Positions 1-9,078 of a stretch of DNA of 64,000 nt are shown here, piece after piece; the first letter of the stretch is position 1, and every line of letters starts with the position of its first letter. The stretch comes from Cupriavidus basilensis (GTDB lineage: Bacteria; Pseudomonadota; Gammaproteobacteria; Burkholderiales; Burkholderiaceae): NCBI RefSeq assembly GCF_000832305.1, contig NZ_CP010536.1, forward strand, positions 2,604,001 through 2,668,000, in the 5' to 3' direction. The notes below the pieces were generated by a model, which saw nothing but the letters and a program-made list of their open reading frames with translations, searched no databases and had not been told where the DNA came from. The position numbers were made by a program, and so were the translations under genes.

Positions 1-1634
1 GATACGGCATGGGTCCGATACCGAAGTACCTCACGCTCAGCAAGGCGGTTGGCGACGACGGCTGGCGTGTTGTCTATTTCATTCGCGCCAGCGCGCTGCT
101 CAGGGCGTGCATGCCGGCTGTCCGGCTGGCGCTGGGGGGCTTTCTGTTGCTGATCATCGGCATGGGCATCGGCATCGTGTATATCAACCGGCACCAGTTG
201 CTGCCGGCGCGGCGGCAGTTTGACAGCCTGATTGAAAGCGAAGCGTTCAGCCGCGCCATGATCGAGGCGGCACCGGTGGCATTGTGCGTGCTTCGCCGCC
301 GCGACGGCAACGTGCCACTTGCCAACGGATTGGCGCGAAGCTGGCTGGATCCCGACGTCTCGTGGCGCGAAGCCGCGCTTTCCAGGGACCGCCATCCGGG
401 CAGCGGCCGCGAACTGGTGCTGCATGACGGCCGCAGCGTCCATGTGTCTTTCGCGGCAGCGCGCTACCAGGGCGAAGACGTGGTGATCTGCGCGTTCAGC
501 GACATCACGGCCCGCAAGGAATTGGAAGCGGCAACGCAGCTGGCCATGCAACGGGCGGAAGCCGCCAATGAAGCCAAGACCATTTTCCTTACCACCATGA
601 GCCATGAGATTCGTACGCCGCTATACGGCATTCTGGGAACACTTGAGCTCCTGGCCTTGAGCGGCCCGTCAGGGCAGCAGCGGGAGTACATCAAGGCCAT
701 CGAAAGATCCTCGGATTCCCTGTTGCAGGTTGTGGATAACACGCTGGACATCTCGAGAATCGAAGCCGGGAGCCTGATGCTCGAACCGGCGGCCTTCTCT
801 CCGCTCGACCTGACGGAGGACGTGCTTTGCGCGTACGCCGCACGCGCCGAGCGCAAGGGCCTGCTCATCTACGCCTGCATCGATGCGGACATTCCCGGGA
901 GCCTGCATGGCGATGCGGTTCGCGTGCGCCAGATCCTGAACAACCTTCTGAGCAACGCCATCAAGTTCACGCAGATGGGCCGGGTGGTGCTGCGCGCGCG
1001 GATGGTGGCAACCCGGCCGGACGGCGTCGAACTGATGTGGCAGGTGGCGGACACCGGCGTCGGCATCTCCGCGCAAAGCCAGGAGCGCATCTTCGAGTCG
1101 TACTATCAGGCAAGCGGTAACCGGCAGGCGACGGCCAGTTCGGGTCTCGGCCTGTCGATCTGCCATCGGCTTGCCCGGTTGATGGGCGGCGCTATCCAGG
1201 TGGTCAGCGAGCCTGGGCTCGGAAGCCTATTCTCGGCTACGCTGCCCTTCTCACCGTCCTTCTTGCCATCCTTCTCGCCGTCCATCGATGCACCGGATAT
1301 CGTGATGCCTCAACTACGGCCTGGCGTGGTGTACGTGCGCTCGGACGTGAGGGAGATCGCCACGCACCTGTGTGCCTGGCTACGCCGTTGGGGTGCCGTC
1401 GCACAGCCGTACTCCGAAACGCAGGGTGGCTTGCATCGGGACGAGATACTGATCGATGTGCTGCCATCCGCGCGCGGTGATGTCCCCTGGGCGGGGATCA
1501 GGATTGTGGCGATACCGTTTGGACCCGATCATCCGCAGAAGACCGGGGACGGCTGGCGGGTGAACGGATATCGAGTACGAGCGATCGGCCTCGCGGTCCG
1601 GTTGGCGCAGGACGATGCTGGCGAAAGCCGCTGA
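1..1634 (+). CDS. Membrane sensor histidine kinase, 5' end outside the window
   Basis: The reading frame is open to the left edge, so the N-terminus is missing; numbering here is from the first visible Met at 9. Residues about 1-30 resemble the end of a periplasmic Cache-like sensor domain (GDDGWRVVYFI). A transmembrane helix follows at about 38-60, then a PAS-like stretch. The HisKA box has the phospho-acceptor His at about 199 (SHEIRTPLYG). The ATPase domain shows the N box (NNLLSNAIKF) and G boxes (DTGVGIS, GLGLSICHRL). The last ~100 residues resemble a degraded receiver-like or RcsC ABL-like fold, and no canonical phospho-acceptor receiver or Hpt domain follows. It converges on the fimbrial/TPS locus; a role in its regulation is inference from position. 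Confidence 0.85.
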   Translation, partial: YGMGPIPKYLTLSKAVGDDGWRVVYFIRASALLRACMPAVRLALGGFLLLIIGMGIGIVYINRHQLLPARRQFDSLIESEAFSRAMIEAAPVALCVLRRRDGNVPLANGLARSWLDPDVSWREAALSRDRHPGSGRELVLHDGRSVHVSFAAARYQGEDVVICAFSDITARKELEAATQLAMQRAEAANEAKTIFLTTMSHEIRTPLYGILGTLELLALSGPSGQQREYIKAIERSSDSLLQVVDNTLDISRIEAGSLMLEPAAFSPLDLTEDVLCAYAARAERKGLLIYACIDADIPGSLHGDAVRVRQILNNLLSNAIKFTQMGRVVLRARMVATRPDGVELMWQVADTGVGISAQSQERIFESYYQASGNRQATASSGLGLSICHRLARLMGGAIQVVSEPGLGSLFSATLPFSPSFLPSFSPSIDAPDIVMPQLRPGVVYVRSDVREIATHLCAWLRRWGAVAQPYSETQGGLHRDEILIDVLPSARGDVPWAGIRIVAIPFGPDHPQKTGDGWRVNGYRVRAIGLAVRLAQDDAGESR

Positions 1635-1702
1635 TCACGCCCGCGCGCGACGGCTCGCGTATGGTCAGCTCGGCGTTGCCAGCCTGGTTCTGGACACCAT
1701 GC

Positions 1703-2944
1703 TCAGGGGAAAGTGAAGGTGAATTCGGCGGAGCCTCCCGCATAACCGGCCTTCACCTCGGCGTCGCCACCGGTGCGGATGTACTGCGCCGACAGCGGAA
1801 GCTTCGCGGTCCTGCCCAGCTTGTCGAGCGTCATCTCGTACTTCCTGGCCGCGCCCGGATCGCCATAGGAGATGCGCTCCCGGCTGCCATCCTCGCGCGT
1901 CATGATGATGCCGAACCCCTGGGCCAGGCTCTGCCCGCCCGGTGCGCTGAGCCGCAAGACCGTCTTGTCCGCATTGGGGGGCATGGCCTTGTCCCTGAAA
2001 CTGATCGTGGGCCTGGCGTTGGCCGCGCAATTGCTCAGGGCGATTTCGAAATGCTTCGGCGGGGATGTGTCGTTGAGCCTCTTGAACCGATCAATGGGAA
2101 TACTCCCCAGATCGACCGGAATGATCTGGTTGGCCACCACGTCGCATCTGTTCAGTATCGGGGGCGGAGGGCCGCCGCCAATGCCGACGATACCGGTGCT
2201 GTCGTAGGTAATGGACTGACGGCATCCCAGGCCCAAGGTGGGCACCTGGAACGTGCTGCCCAGGCTCACCCCCACCGACTTCAGAAAATCCGCTGCGTAG
2301 ATCTTCACCTGGAGACCACCCGCAACACTGGTCACCTTGATCTCGCCCGCGGGGAGCGCATTCGGGTCCTTGGTCAGCACCAGGTACTGTTTGTAGCTGG
2401 CGATGGTGGCACCGATCGACGTCGACTGATTGGGATTGTACAAGACGTCCATCTTCTCGACGGCAAGCGGGTCGAGCTCCTTGCGCAAGGTCCGGGTGAC
2501 ACCGTCCGACGATAGCGCTTCCCACTTGAAGCCGATGCCGTCAATATTCGTCGGCGCAAGGCCATCCGCTCCGACGGGCGGCCCGAACCCCAATGTCCAG
2601 TGCGCGCCCGTGACCAGCTCGTGAGCGTCCACCAGCGGAATCGAACCAAAGGTGAAGGATGTCTCCAATGCGAACCGCCGTTCCATCAGGATCGTGCCGA
2701 TGGCCGTACTGCTGGTCAGGGGATTGGTGACCGTCCACGGCTGGATCTCCTGCGGATTGGGGTTCGTGCAGTTGGTGGCCGTGCGGTTTTGAAATTGCGC
2801 CTGGGCGCCGCCGCTCGCCAGCCCCAGCCCCAGCCCCAGCATTAGCATTGGCACGGCAAGGAACAGGCGTACCGATTGGCGCCCCCCCGTGCCACCCCCG
2901 GCCGCCCCCGGCTGCCCGGCGATAGGCAATACATTGGTATTCAT
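1703..2944 (-). CDS. Fimbrial tip adhesin / minor pilin
   Basis: A 413-residue exported protein. The N-terminus is a long signal sequence with a repetitive hydrophobic core (MLMLGLGLGLA) ending near AQAQ. A receptor-binding-type domain follows. The last ~150 residues look like a type 1 pilin domain starting at CDVVANQIIPVDLG, with a second Cys at ALSNC and the terminal beta-strand motif FTFTFP typical of chaperone-assembled subunits. The start at 2944 is preferred because a GGAGAG stands just upstream; an in-frame ATG at 2956 would lie directly against a G7 run. It is last in the surface locus, 193 bases after tpsA. Two-domain length and position suggest the tip adhesin; the ligand is unknown. 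Confidence 0.8.
   Translation of the reverse strand: MNTNVLPIAGQPGAAGGGTGGRQSVRLFLAVPMLMLGLGLGLASGGAQAQFQNRTATNCTNPNPQEIQPWTVTNPLTSSTAIGTILMERRFALETSFTFGSIPLVDAHELVTGAHWTLGFGPPVGADGLAPTNIDGIGFKWEALSSDGVTRTLRKELDPLAVEKMDVLYNPNQSTSIGATIASYKQYLVLTKDPNALPAGEIKVTSVAGGLQVKIYAADFLKSVGVSLGSTFQVPTLGLGCRQSITYDSTGIVGIGGGPPPPILNRCDVVANQIIPVDLGSIPIDRFKRLNDTSPPKHFEIALSNCAANARPTISFRDKAMPPNADKTVLRLSAPGGQSLAQGFGIIMTREDGSRERISYGDPGAARKYEMTLDKLGRTAKLPLSAQYIRTGGDAEVKAGYAGGSAEFTFTFP
2820..2849. repeat. Hexanucleotide repeats in adhesin signal peptide
   Basis: AGCCCC is repeated three times (2820-2837), followed by AGCATT twice (2838-2849). On the minus strand they encode the alternating Met/Gly-Leu core of the signal peptide. 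The unit is two codons, so gain or loss of units changes hydrophobic core length without breaking the frame. Confidence 0.75.
2882..2888. repeat. Homopolymer C7 (G7 in coding sense) inside adhesin signal region
   Basis: Seven consecutive C on the plus strand lie within the first ~25 codons of the tip adhesin. A second C7 run at 2959-2965 sits just upstream of its start codon. Runs of this kind can slip during replication; a one-base change in this tract would shift the adhesin frame. The length is modest, so active phase variation is only a possibility. Confidence 0.6.
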
Positions 2945-3062
2945 GCAACTCTCCATCTCCCCCCCTGTCTCCCCGAGTCTTTCGAGGCGGCATCAAAATC
3001 CACGATGCGCGCGGCCGGCAACGCATATCCGTCCTTGTGTTCCATGGCGCGTTACTGAAATG

Positions 3063-3098
3063 CCCTTGCATGCCGTGCCGGAGCACGGCATGCAAGGG
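3063..3098 (-). other. Strong hairpin between tpsA and tip adhesin
   Basis: Perfect 16-bp arms (3063-3078 and 3083-3098) enclose a four-base loop, about 40 bases after the tpsA stop. No U-tract follows on the transcribed strand, so it is not a classical intrinsic terminator. It could attenuate or protect the transcript between the exoprotein and adhesin genes. Confidence 0.7.
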
Positions 3099-3137
3099 GC
3101 CTGCTAGGCAGGCAGTTCGGTGGACGGCTTCAGCACC

Positions 3138-6100
3138 TTAGTCAACGATGGTGCCGTAGTTGATGCCGGCCAGCGGCACCAGGGCAGCATTGCCGGAAAC
3201 CCGGTTGCCTTGCATGCGACCGAAGTTCACACCGACCAGGCCCCCATAGTTCTGGGAGTAGTACGGCACGAAGCTGACCTTGCCGCTCGCCGTCGAGTAA
3301 TCGACTTGGCCCTGATTCACGCCAATCAGGCCGCCCATCGTCACATAGCTGCCACCACTCACCGTGCCGGAAGCCGACGAAGCGCGGACCATGCCGTGGT
3401 TCTGGCCAACCAGGCCACCCACCACGCTGCGGCTTTCACCCCTGACGTTGCCGCTGGCCACGCCCGACGCGATCACGGCGCCATTGGTGGCGACGTTGGT
3501 GCCGACCAGGCCGCCGACAAAGCTGTTCGCACCGGCAGAGACGTCGCCGCTCGCTTCCACCGCCAGCAGGTCGCCGCCGTTGTAGCCGACCAGGCCGCCG
3601 GTGTGGCTGTTGCTGCCGCCCGAGGTCTTGCCTCGCGCCACCGAACTCTGGATGGTGCCGCTGTAGTTGCTGCCGACCAGGCCGCCCACGCGGCTGTTGG
3701 CGCCGCCGATCACGGCGCCGGTGGCTTCCGCGCTGAAGATGGTGCCGCCCTCGTTGCTGCCGGCCAGGCCACCCATATCGACGCCCCAGAAATCCGTGAC
3801 GATGCTGCTGGTCTTGACGTTGGTCAGGCTACCGTTCCGGTTCTGCCCCACCAGGCCGCCGATGGCCGCGGCACCGCTGCCGTTTACGCGGCCGCTGGTA
3901 GAGGCATCGGCAATCCGGCCGCCGCCGTCGTTGAGGCCAACCAGGCCACCGATCACGGCGTTGCCGGAAGCGGCCGTGTTACCGGCGGAGAAGGCGCGCT
4001 CGATGACGCCACCGTTGTTGTAGCCCACCAGGCCGCCCACGTTCAGGCCGCCGTAGACCGTGCCGACGGTGCCCCGGCTGGACGAATCGGCTATGTACGC
4101 GTTGGGCCCGGCGTTCAGCCCGACCAGGCCACCCACGCCGCCCATCGCCGTGCGCTGCATGAACCCCCCGATGGAGACATCCGACGTGCTGCGCGTCACG
4201 CTGCCCGCGTTTTCACCGACCAGGCCGCCGATCGACTGGGTCAGGCTGCCGCCAGAGAGCGAGGAAGCGCTCACCGAAGCACGGTCGATGGAGCCGCTGG
4301 CGAGGTTCCTCCCCACCAGGCCACCCATTGTATGGGCCCGCCCGGTGTAGCTATTGAGGCGCACGCCGGTGGCGGTGACGTTGGAGATGGTGCCGGAGTT
4401 CTCACCGACCAGCGCGCCCAGGGCAGCGGCGCCGGTATTGGCAGATGTCGCGTTGACAGTCAACGCCGCCAGGCCGAGGTTGCTGATGCGGCCGGACGAA
4501 GCCGAGAACAGGCCGGACAAAGGCCCGGTGCTGGTCACCGAGAGGTTGCTCAAGGTATTGCCCAAGCCGTCGAGGACACCGTAGAACGTGCCGTAGTCAC
4601 CGCCGATCGACTTCAGCGAGTTGCCGCTGAACCAGCCGCCGCTGATCTTGTTGCCCAGCACGTAGTAGCCGCCCAGATTGTCGTTGATGCCCTGCAACTG
4701 CGCGAGGTTCTGGATCACGTTATAGGAAAAGCCGTTCGACTTGAACGATGCCCCCGTCCCGGACAAGGTGACCACCGCGCCGCTGTTCAGGTTCAGCGCA
4801 CGGCCATAGTTCAACTCCAGGCCGTTGCCGGCCCCGCTGAGCGTGACATTTTTGTTCAGGTTGATATCGTTGGCGCCGGCGGCAGTCATGGCCATGCCGG
4901 CGTTGACGCCGGTGGCGCTCAGCGCTGCGTTCACATTGACATCGCCAGCCGAGGCCAGGGTCAGCTTGTTGCCGCTGTTCCAGCTGATCGGCGCGTTGAC
5001 CGAGAGATTGCCGACGGTGCTGGCCAGCTCGATATTGGTGGTGGCGAGGTTGCGCGAGAGCGTGTCGCCAAACGCGGTGATTTCGCCACTGGCGGCGGTC
5101 TGGCCGACGTTGACATCCATCGCGCTGAGCTTCCAGGTGCCCGTCTGCCCGTTGTTGGCCTGGGTGTTGACCTGGGTGGCCAACTGCACCTGCACATCGG
5201 CACCGCGGGTCTCGATGGTGCCGCCGTTGCCCGGGCCGGCCATCGCGCTGGCGTTCAGGCTGCCGGACACGCGCACGACGCCGGCGCTGCCGCCGTCCAG
5301 CGTGATCTTGCCGGCATTGCCCTGCAAGGTCTTGGCCTCGATCATGCCCGTATTGTTCACCACCGCCTCCTGCAAGCTGCCAACAGCGCGCGCCGTCATC
5401 AGCACCTGGCCGCCGTCGGCCTTGAGCAGGCCGCCGTTTTGCACCAGCGAGCCCACCACGCCGTCATTCACCTTCAGGTTGAGCAGGTTGCCGGCGTCGA
5501 AGCTCACGGTGAAGTCATTGCCGGCGCCTAGCGCCACCCGGCCCATCTGCGCCTGGACAAGGCCCGTGTTGTTCACCGTCCTGCCCAGCAGCGCCACGCT
5601 GCCGCCCGCAGCGGCGGTAATCCGGCCGGCATTGGTTACCGACCCGCCCGGGCTGCCGGCAAAGCGGTAGGTCCCGCTGTTGAAATCCGCGTTGCTGATG
5701 TCCTGCGTCGAGGCCACCAGGCCGCCCACGTTGACCTGGGCGGTCTGCCCGAACACGATGCCGTTGGGGTTGACCAGGAAAACGCGGCCATTGGCATCGA
5801 TCTGGCCCTGGATATTGCTGGCGTTCGCAGTGACTACGCGGTTGAGCGCGATCGCGTTGCTGTCGGGCTGGTTGAAGAAGACCTTCTCCCCCGCGCCAAC
5901 GCTGAACCCGTTCCAGTTGATGATCAGCTTGTCGCTCGACTGGTTGATCGACATGTCCCGGCCATTGTTGAAGGACGCGACATTGCCGGTGCCCGACACG
6001 ATCACATTGCCGGTCGGCAAGGCGTGCGCCGGCGCAAGCGCCCCCAGCCCCAGCAGTGCCACGGCGGCGGCAATCACGCGCCTGGCGCCGCCAGACTTGC

Positions 6101-6179
6101 CGCGGCGGCGAGTCCCTTCGCTGGCAACGTTCCAGCATCCCTGCGTCTGGTTCCAGACCAGTGCATAGTTATTGTTCAT
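3138..6179 (-). CDS. TpsA-type secreted exoprotein (filamentous haemagglutinin family) with GLUG repeats
   Basis: A 1013-residue two-partner-secretion exoprotein. Residues 1-28 are an extended signal peptide region (NNNYALVWNQTQGCW), followed by a hydrophobic core and cleavage near AHA at about 53. The TPS secretion domain follows (about 54-300), including the family motif VNPNGIVFG. From about residue 590 to the end there are at least 14 GLUG-type repeats with the core GGLVGxN, roughly 30 residues apart, predicted to form a beta-helix. It is small for the haemagglutinin family and has no obvious toxin or maturation C-terminus. The start is supported by AAGGAAAGG seven bases upstream. Its translocator gene is 79 bases upstream. 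Likely a surface-bound or released adhesin. Confidence 0.92.
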   Translation of the reverse strand: MNNNYALVWNQTQGCWNVASEGTRRRGKSGGARRVIAAAVALLGLGALAPAHALPTGNVIVSGTGNVASFNNGRDMSINQSSDKLIINWNGFSVGAGEKVFFNQPDSNAIALNRVVTANASNIQGQIDANGRVFLVNPNGIVFGQTAQVNVGGLVASTQDISNADFNSGTYRFAGSPGGSVTNAGRITAAAGGSVALLGRTVNNTGLVQAQMGRVALGAGNDFTVSFDAGNLLNLKVNDGVVGSLVQNGGLLKADGGQVLMTARAVGSLQEAVVNNTGMIEAKTLQGNAGKITLDGGSAGVVRVSGSLNASAMAGPGNGGTIETRGADVQVQLATQVNTQANNGQTGTWKLSAMDVNVGQTAASGEITAFGDTLSRNLATTNIELASTVGNLSVNAPISWNSGNKLTLASAGDVNVNAALSATGVNAGMAMTAAGANDINLNKNVTLSGAGNGLELNYGRALNLNSGAVVTLSGTGASFKSNGFSYNVIQNLAQLQGINDNLGGYYVLGNKISGGWFSGNSLKSIGGDYGTFYGVLDGLGNTLSNLSVTSTGPLSGLFSASSGRISNLGLAALTVNATSANTGAAALGALVGENSGTISNVTATGVRLNSYTGRAHTMGGLVGRNLASGSIDRASVSASSLSGGSLTQSIGGLVGENAGSVTRSTSDVSIGGFMQRTAMGGVGGLVGLNAGPNAYIADSSSRGTVGTVYGGLNVGGLVGYNNGGVIERAFSAGNTAASGNAVIGGLVGLNDGGGRIADASTSGRVNGSGAAAIGGLVGQNRNGSLTNVKTSSIVTDFWGVDMGGLAGSNEGGTIFSAEATGAVIGGANSRVGGLVGSNYSGTIQSSVARGKTSGGSNSHTGGLVGYNGGDLLAVEASGDVSAGANSFVGGLVGTNVATNGAVIASGVASGNVRGESRSVVGGLVGQNHGMVRASSASGTVSGGSYVTMGGLIGVNQGQVDYSTASGKVSFVPYYSQNYGGLVGVNFGRMQGNRVSGNAALVPLAGINYGTIVD

Positions 6180-6258
6180 ATTGACCTTTCCTTGTTATTG
6201 AGAAAGCTGCAACCATCCCTGCAGCACGGGTACTGCTCCGACACGATCCACGGCGCGC

Positions 6259-8085
6259 TCAGAAGTACTGCGCGCCCTGAACCCAAAACCTGGGGCTGCG
6301 CACCGGCCCCCCGCTCAGGTCGCGCTGGCCCAGCGGCCAGGCCAGCGCCAGGCTGATCTGATGTCCCTGCCCGGCCCAGGCGCCCCCAATGCCCGCCCCC
6401 GTCAACCGGCGCGTATTGCGCTCCCTGGTCCAGGGCTGCTTGTTGATGTCCACCACGCTCTTGTCCATGAAGGCGCTCAGCTGCCAGCCGGGGGCCACCG
6501 CGTAGCGCAGCTCCAGGCTGGCCTGCCAGCCCTGGTCGCCGCTGCCGGCGCCGAGCGCGTAGGCGCGTACGCCATAGGGCCCACCCATGCCGAACTTCTC
6601 CGAGCCGTCCAGGTTGCCGGCCGCCCATTGCGCATTGGCCTGGGCATAGAGCTGGAAGCGATGGCTCAGGCGCTGCAGGCGCGCCGCGCTCAGGTTCATC
6701 TTGCTGAAGCTGCCGCCGGCCTTTGCGCTGATCTGGTCAATGAACTCGGTGAGCGGATCGTCGATGCGAAGCCGTCCGGTGCTGTAGCTCACCGAGAACA
6801 TGGTCTGCCCGCCACCGAACACGTTGTCCTGCCCGTTGCCGTTCACGCCAGCGGTCCACAGCCCCACGCGCTTGCCGACGTTGGTCTCGAAGACATCCAT
6901 CTGGTCGCGCAGCCGCTTGTCGTCGTACTGCAGCTGGGCGCTGAGGTTGAAGGCGCGGCCGCGCAGCAGCGGCTGCGAGACGAACACGCTGCGGATGCTG
7001 GCGCGGCCGTGCGCTTCCAGCACCGAGAAAACCTTGCCGAGGTGATAGCTCATATCCGAGTACGACACGCCCACGCGCGTGGACCAGGGCCCGGCCGGCA
7101 ATTGGTAGCCGGCGCGGTAGTAGCGCTGCCGCTTGTCGCTGCCAAGCACGCGCAGGCTCAGCTGGTCCCCCAGCCGCAACGGGTTGTTCAGGTAGAAGCT
7201 GCCGCCCAGGCGGTATTCGCCGGTGTAGTAGCCGCCATAGTTGTCCGCCTCCAGGCTGCCGCCGGCCAGCGGTCCGGCCTGCGCCTCGACCAGCAGGTCG
7301 GTGGTACCGGGATCGGTGCCGGACTGCAAGGTACCCTTGGCCTCGGCACCGGGGATGTCGTTGAGCAGCAGCAGGCTGCTTTCCAGTTCCGCGCTATGCA
7401 CCGCCTCGCCGCTGCGGAGCTTCGACAGCGGCTGGCGCAGCACGCCGTCAAACGCGCGCGACTTGTTCTGCAGCACGATCCGCCCGTACCTGCCCTCCAT
7501 CACCTCGAGCCGGACCATGCCATCCTCGATATCCTGCGGCGGCAGGAAGGCGCGCGCCAACAGGTAGCCATGCTCGTGGTAATACGCGGTAATGCGGTCC
7601 GCCGCCGCGCGCAGGCCGGCGAGATCCTGCTCGCTGCCATTCAGGTCGCCCAGCAAGGGCAGCAGCTGCGCCGAGTCGAATACCTTGTTCCCGTCGATGC
7701 GAAAGCCCTGCACCTTCAGGCGCATCCCCGGCGCGGCAGGCGCCGCAGACGCTGCCGGCGCGGTGCCATCCTCCGCCTTGGGCAGATCCAGCTCCACCCT
7801 GGACGGCACAGGCAGTTCCGGACGCGCGGTCTCGAGATCGCGCATGGCCTGCCCGGCCCTGGGTATGCCGGATACATTCGGCGCAATGGGCGAAGTGGGC
7901 GCAGGCGCATTCACCTGTGCATGCCCCGCGACCGGCAGCAGCAGCATCAGGCCGACACCACAGGCACGCAACCCGAAGGCGCGGCGCGCAGCCCGCCCAC
8001 CGCGCGCCCGGCAGGCTTTCACATCGACATCGACATCGACATCGACAAATTTTTTACGGCCAGCATTCACTTGATTTTTTCCCAT
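6259..8085 (-). CDS. TpsB outer-membrane translocator (ShlB/FhaC/HecB family)
   Basis: Two-partner-secretion porin that should export the adjacent TpsA protein. After a charged N-terminus and a hydrophobic core ending PVAGHAQ there is a linker, a POTRA domain (from about VQGFRIDGNKVF to RYGRIVLQNKS), then a 16-strand-type barrel region. The conserved VRGY-like motif appears as GVRAY, and the protein ends in an aromatic residue (AQYF), usual for outer-membrane barrels. The start at 8085 is chosen from three in-frame ATGs (8127, 8100, 8085) because a GGGA stands six bases before it; this is uncertain. A Val-Asp repeat precedes the signal core, which is odd. It lies between the second fimbrial chaperone and tpsA. 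Confidence 0.92.
   Translation of the reverse strand: MGKNQVNAGRKKFVDVDVDVDVKACRARGGRAARRAFGLRACGVGLMLLLPVAGHAQVNAPAPTSPIAPNVSGIPRAGQAMRDLETARPELPVPSRVELDLPKAEDGTAPAASAAPAAPGMRLKVQGFRIDGNKVFDSAQLLPLLGDLNGSEQDLAGLRAAADRITAYYHEHGYLLARAFLPPQDIEDGMVRLEVMEGRYGRIVLQNKSRAFDGVLRQPLSKLRSGEAVHSAELESSLLLLNDIPGAEAKGTLQSGTDPGTTDLLVEAQAGPLAGGSLEADNYGGYYTGEYRLGGSFYLNNPLRLGDQLSLRVLGSDKRQRYYRAGYQLPAGPWSTRVGVSYSDMSYHLGKVFSVLEAHGRASIRSVFVSQPLLRGRAFNLSAQLQYDDKRLRDQMDVFETNVGKRVGLWTAGVNGNGQDNVFGGGQTMFSVSYSTGRLRIDDPLTEFIDQISAKAGGSFSKMNLSAARLQRLSHRFQLYAQANAQWAAGNLDGSEKFGMGGPYGVRAYALGAGSGDQGWQASLELRYAVAPGWQLSAFMDKSVVDINKQPWTRERNTRRLTGAGIGGAWAGQGHQISLALAWPLGQRDLSGGPVRSPRFWVQGAQYF
8021..8046. repeat. Hexanucleotide repeat in tpsB N-terminus
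   Basis: ATCGAC is present four times plus a partial copy. In the coding sense it is GTCGAT and encodes a run of alternating Val-Asp ahead of the signal-peptide core. The unit preserves frame, so copy number changes would alter the length of the N-terminal region only. Confidence 0.85.
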
Positions 8086-8191
8086 GGCAATCCCATTCAT
8101 TTCATGAGCGGCCCACTCGATGTGCATGCGCCGCTCTCAGCCCGATGGCGTTGGCCCTGCTCATCGAGCCACCCATCGGCCTGCATCGAAG

Positions 8192-8977
8192 CTACTTTTT
8201 GACGTTTGCATTCCCGGCGATCAGTTCGCCGCTGTCCTTGACGGCTTCGTAGCGCACCACCGCTTCGTCCGCGGCGGCGCCCTTCAAGCCGGGCAGCGTG
8301 AACCGCGTGACGCCAAGCGGCGCGATGGTCTGGCCATCCAGTTCCACCGATGCGCCCCCGCGCTCGACCTCCATCCGCGCCAGCGAGACGTGGTAAGGCG
8401 TAGGGTTGGTCGCTTCCAGGACCGCGCCGCCTGCCTTCCCGGCCGTGACGAACGCCCATGTCACCTGCCCGATGGCCTCGTCCGCAGTGCCAGGCAATCC
8501 TGGCGGGCGGAACAGCAGCTTCATGCGCGTGCGGTAAGACAAGCGCAGCAGAGTGGCGCTGTCCTCGGCCAGCGGTGGCACCTCCAGAAAGTTGATCCAG
8601 AACACCGACTCGCGATCCTCCGGCAGCGGCTCACCGGTGTAGCGCAGCCGGAGCACCGTCTTGCGCTCCGGGTCCAGCCTTAGCAACGGCGGCGACAGGA
8701 TGAAGGGCACCCTTAGCCTGGCCGGATCGGCGTTGATCTCTCCCTGGTCCAGCCACGCCTGGACCAGGATCGGGCTGTCGCCCGCATTGCGCAGCCTCAC
8801 GCTCAGCGCCGACAGATCGGCGGGGTAGACGAAGCGGGTGCCGATGATTGACAACGCCGCCAGCGCCCCGGCCGGCGCCAGGCACAGCAGCAAGGCCAGC
8901 ATGGCCCCGGCGCCTCGCCACGGCCGCTTGCATTGGGGCCTGCGGCAGCTTCTGCCCGCGATGATCGGATTGTTCAT
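8192..8977 (-). CDS. Second periplasmic fimbrial chaperone
   Basis: A 261-residue PapD-type chaperone with a signal peptide ending near GALA. It shows the first immunoglobulin-like domain (IIGTRFVYPAD, VRLRNAGDSPILVQAWLD) and the family signature around FWINFLEVPP. The second domain contains NPTPYHVSL. The start at 8977 is chosen because AGGAAAGG lies upstream and the usher gene ends just before it. It is a paralogue of the chaperone at 12142-12909. Two chaperones in one locus suggest one serves the major pilin and the other the tip adhesin; this division of labour is inference. Confidence 0.9.
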   Translation of the reverse strand: MNNPIIAGRSCRRPQCKRPWRGAGAMLALLLCLAPAGALAALSIIGTRFVYPADLSALSVRLRNAGDSPILVQAWLDQGEINADPARLRVPFILSPPLLRLDPERKTVLRLRYTGEPLPEDRESVFWINFLEVPPLAEDSATLLRLSYRTRMKLLFRPPGLPGTADEAIGQVTWAFVTAGKAGGAVLEATNPTPYHVSLARMEVERGGASVELDGQTIAPLGVTRFTLPGLKGAAADEAVVRYEAVKDSGELIAGNANVKK

Positions 8978-9078
8978 GCTGCTCGGCCTTTCCTGGTTCC
9001 GCATGCCGGCCGGATTGCCCGGCGCTGCCGTCCTGGTGGTACTCGCTTGCCCGGCCCCGACTCCGGGTTGGTTCGGCC

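Noticed and set aside
3138..4420. CRISPR-like periodic repeats
   Set aside because: The periodicity is protein-coding: it gives GGLVGxN repeats with variable DNA and no constant spacer/repeat structure.
3120..5531. Very long open frame on the plus strand opposite the TpsA gene
   Set aside because: It is antisense to a gene with clear family motifs; the translation is low-complexity (Ala/Asp/Gln/His) and lacks any domain. Long antisense frames are expected in GC-rich DNA.
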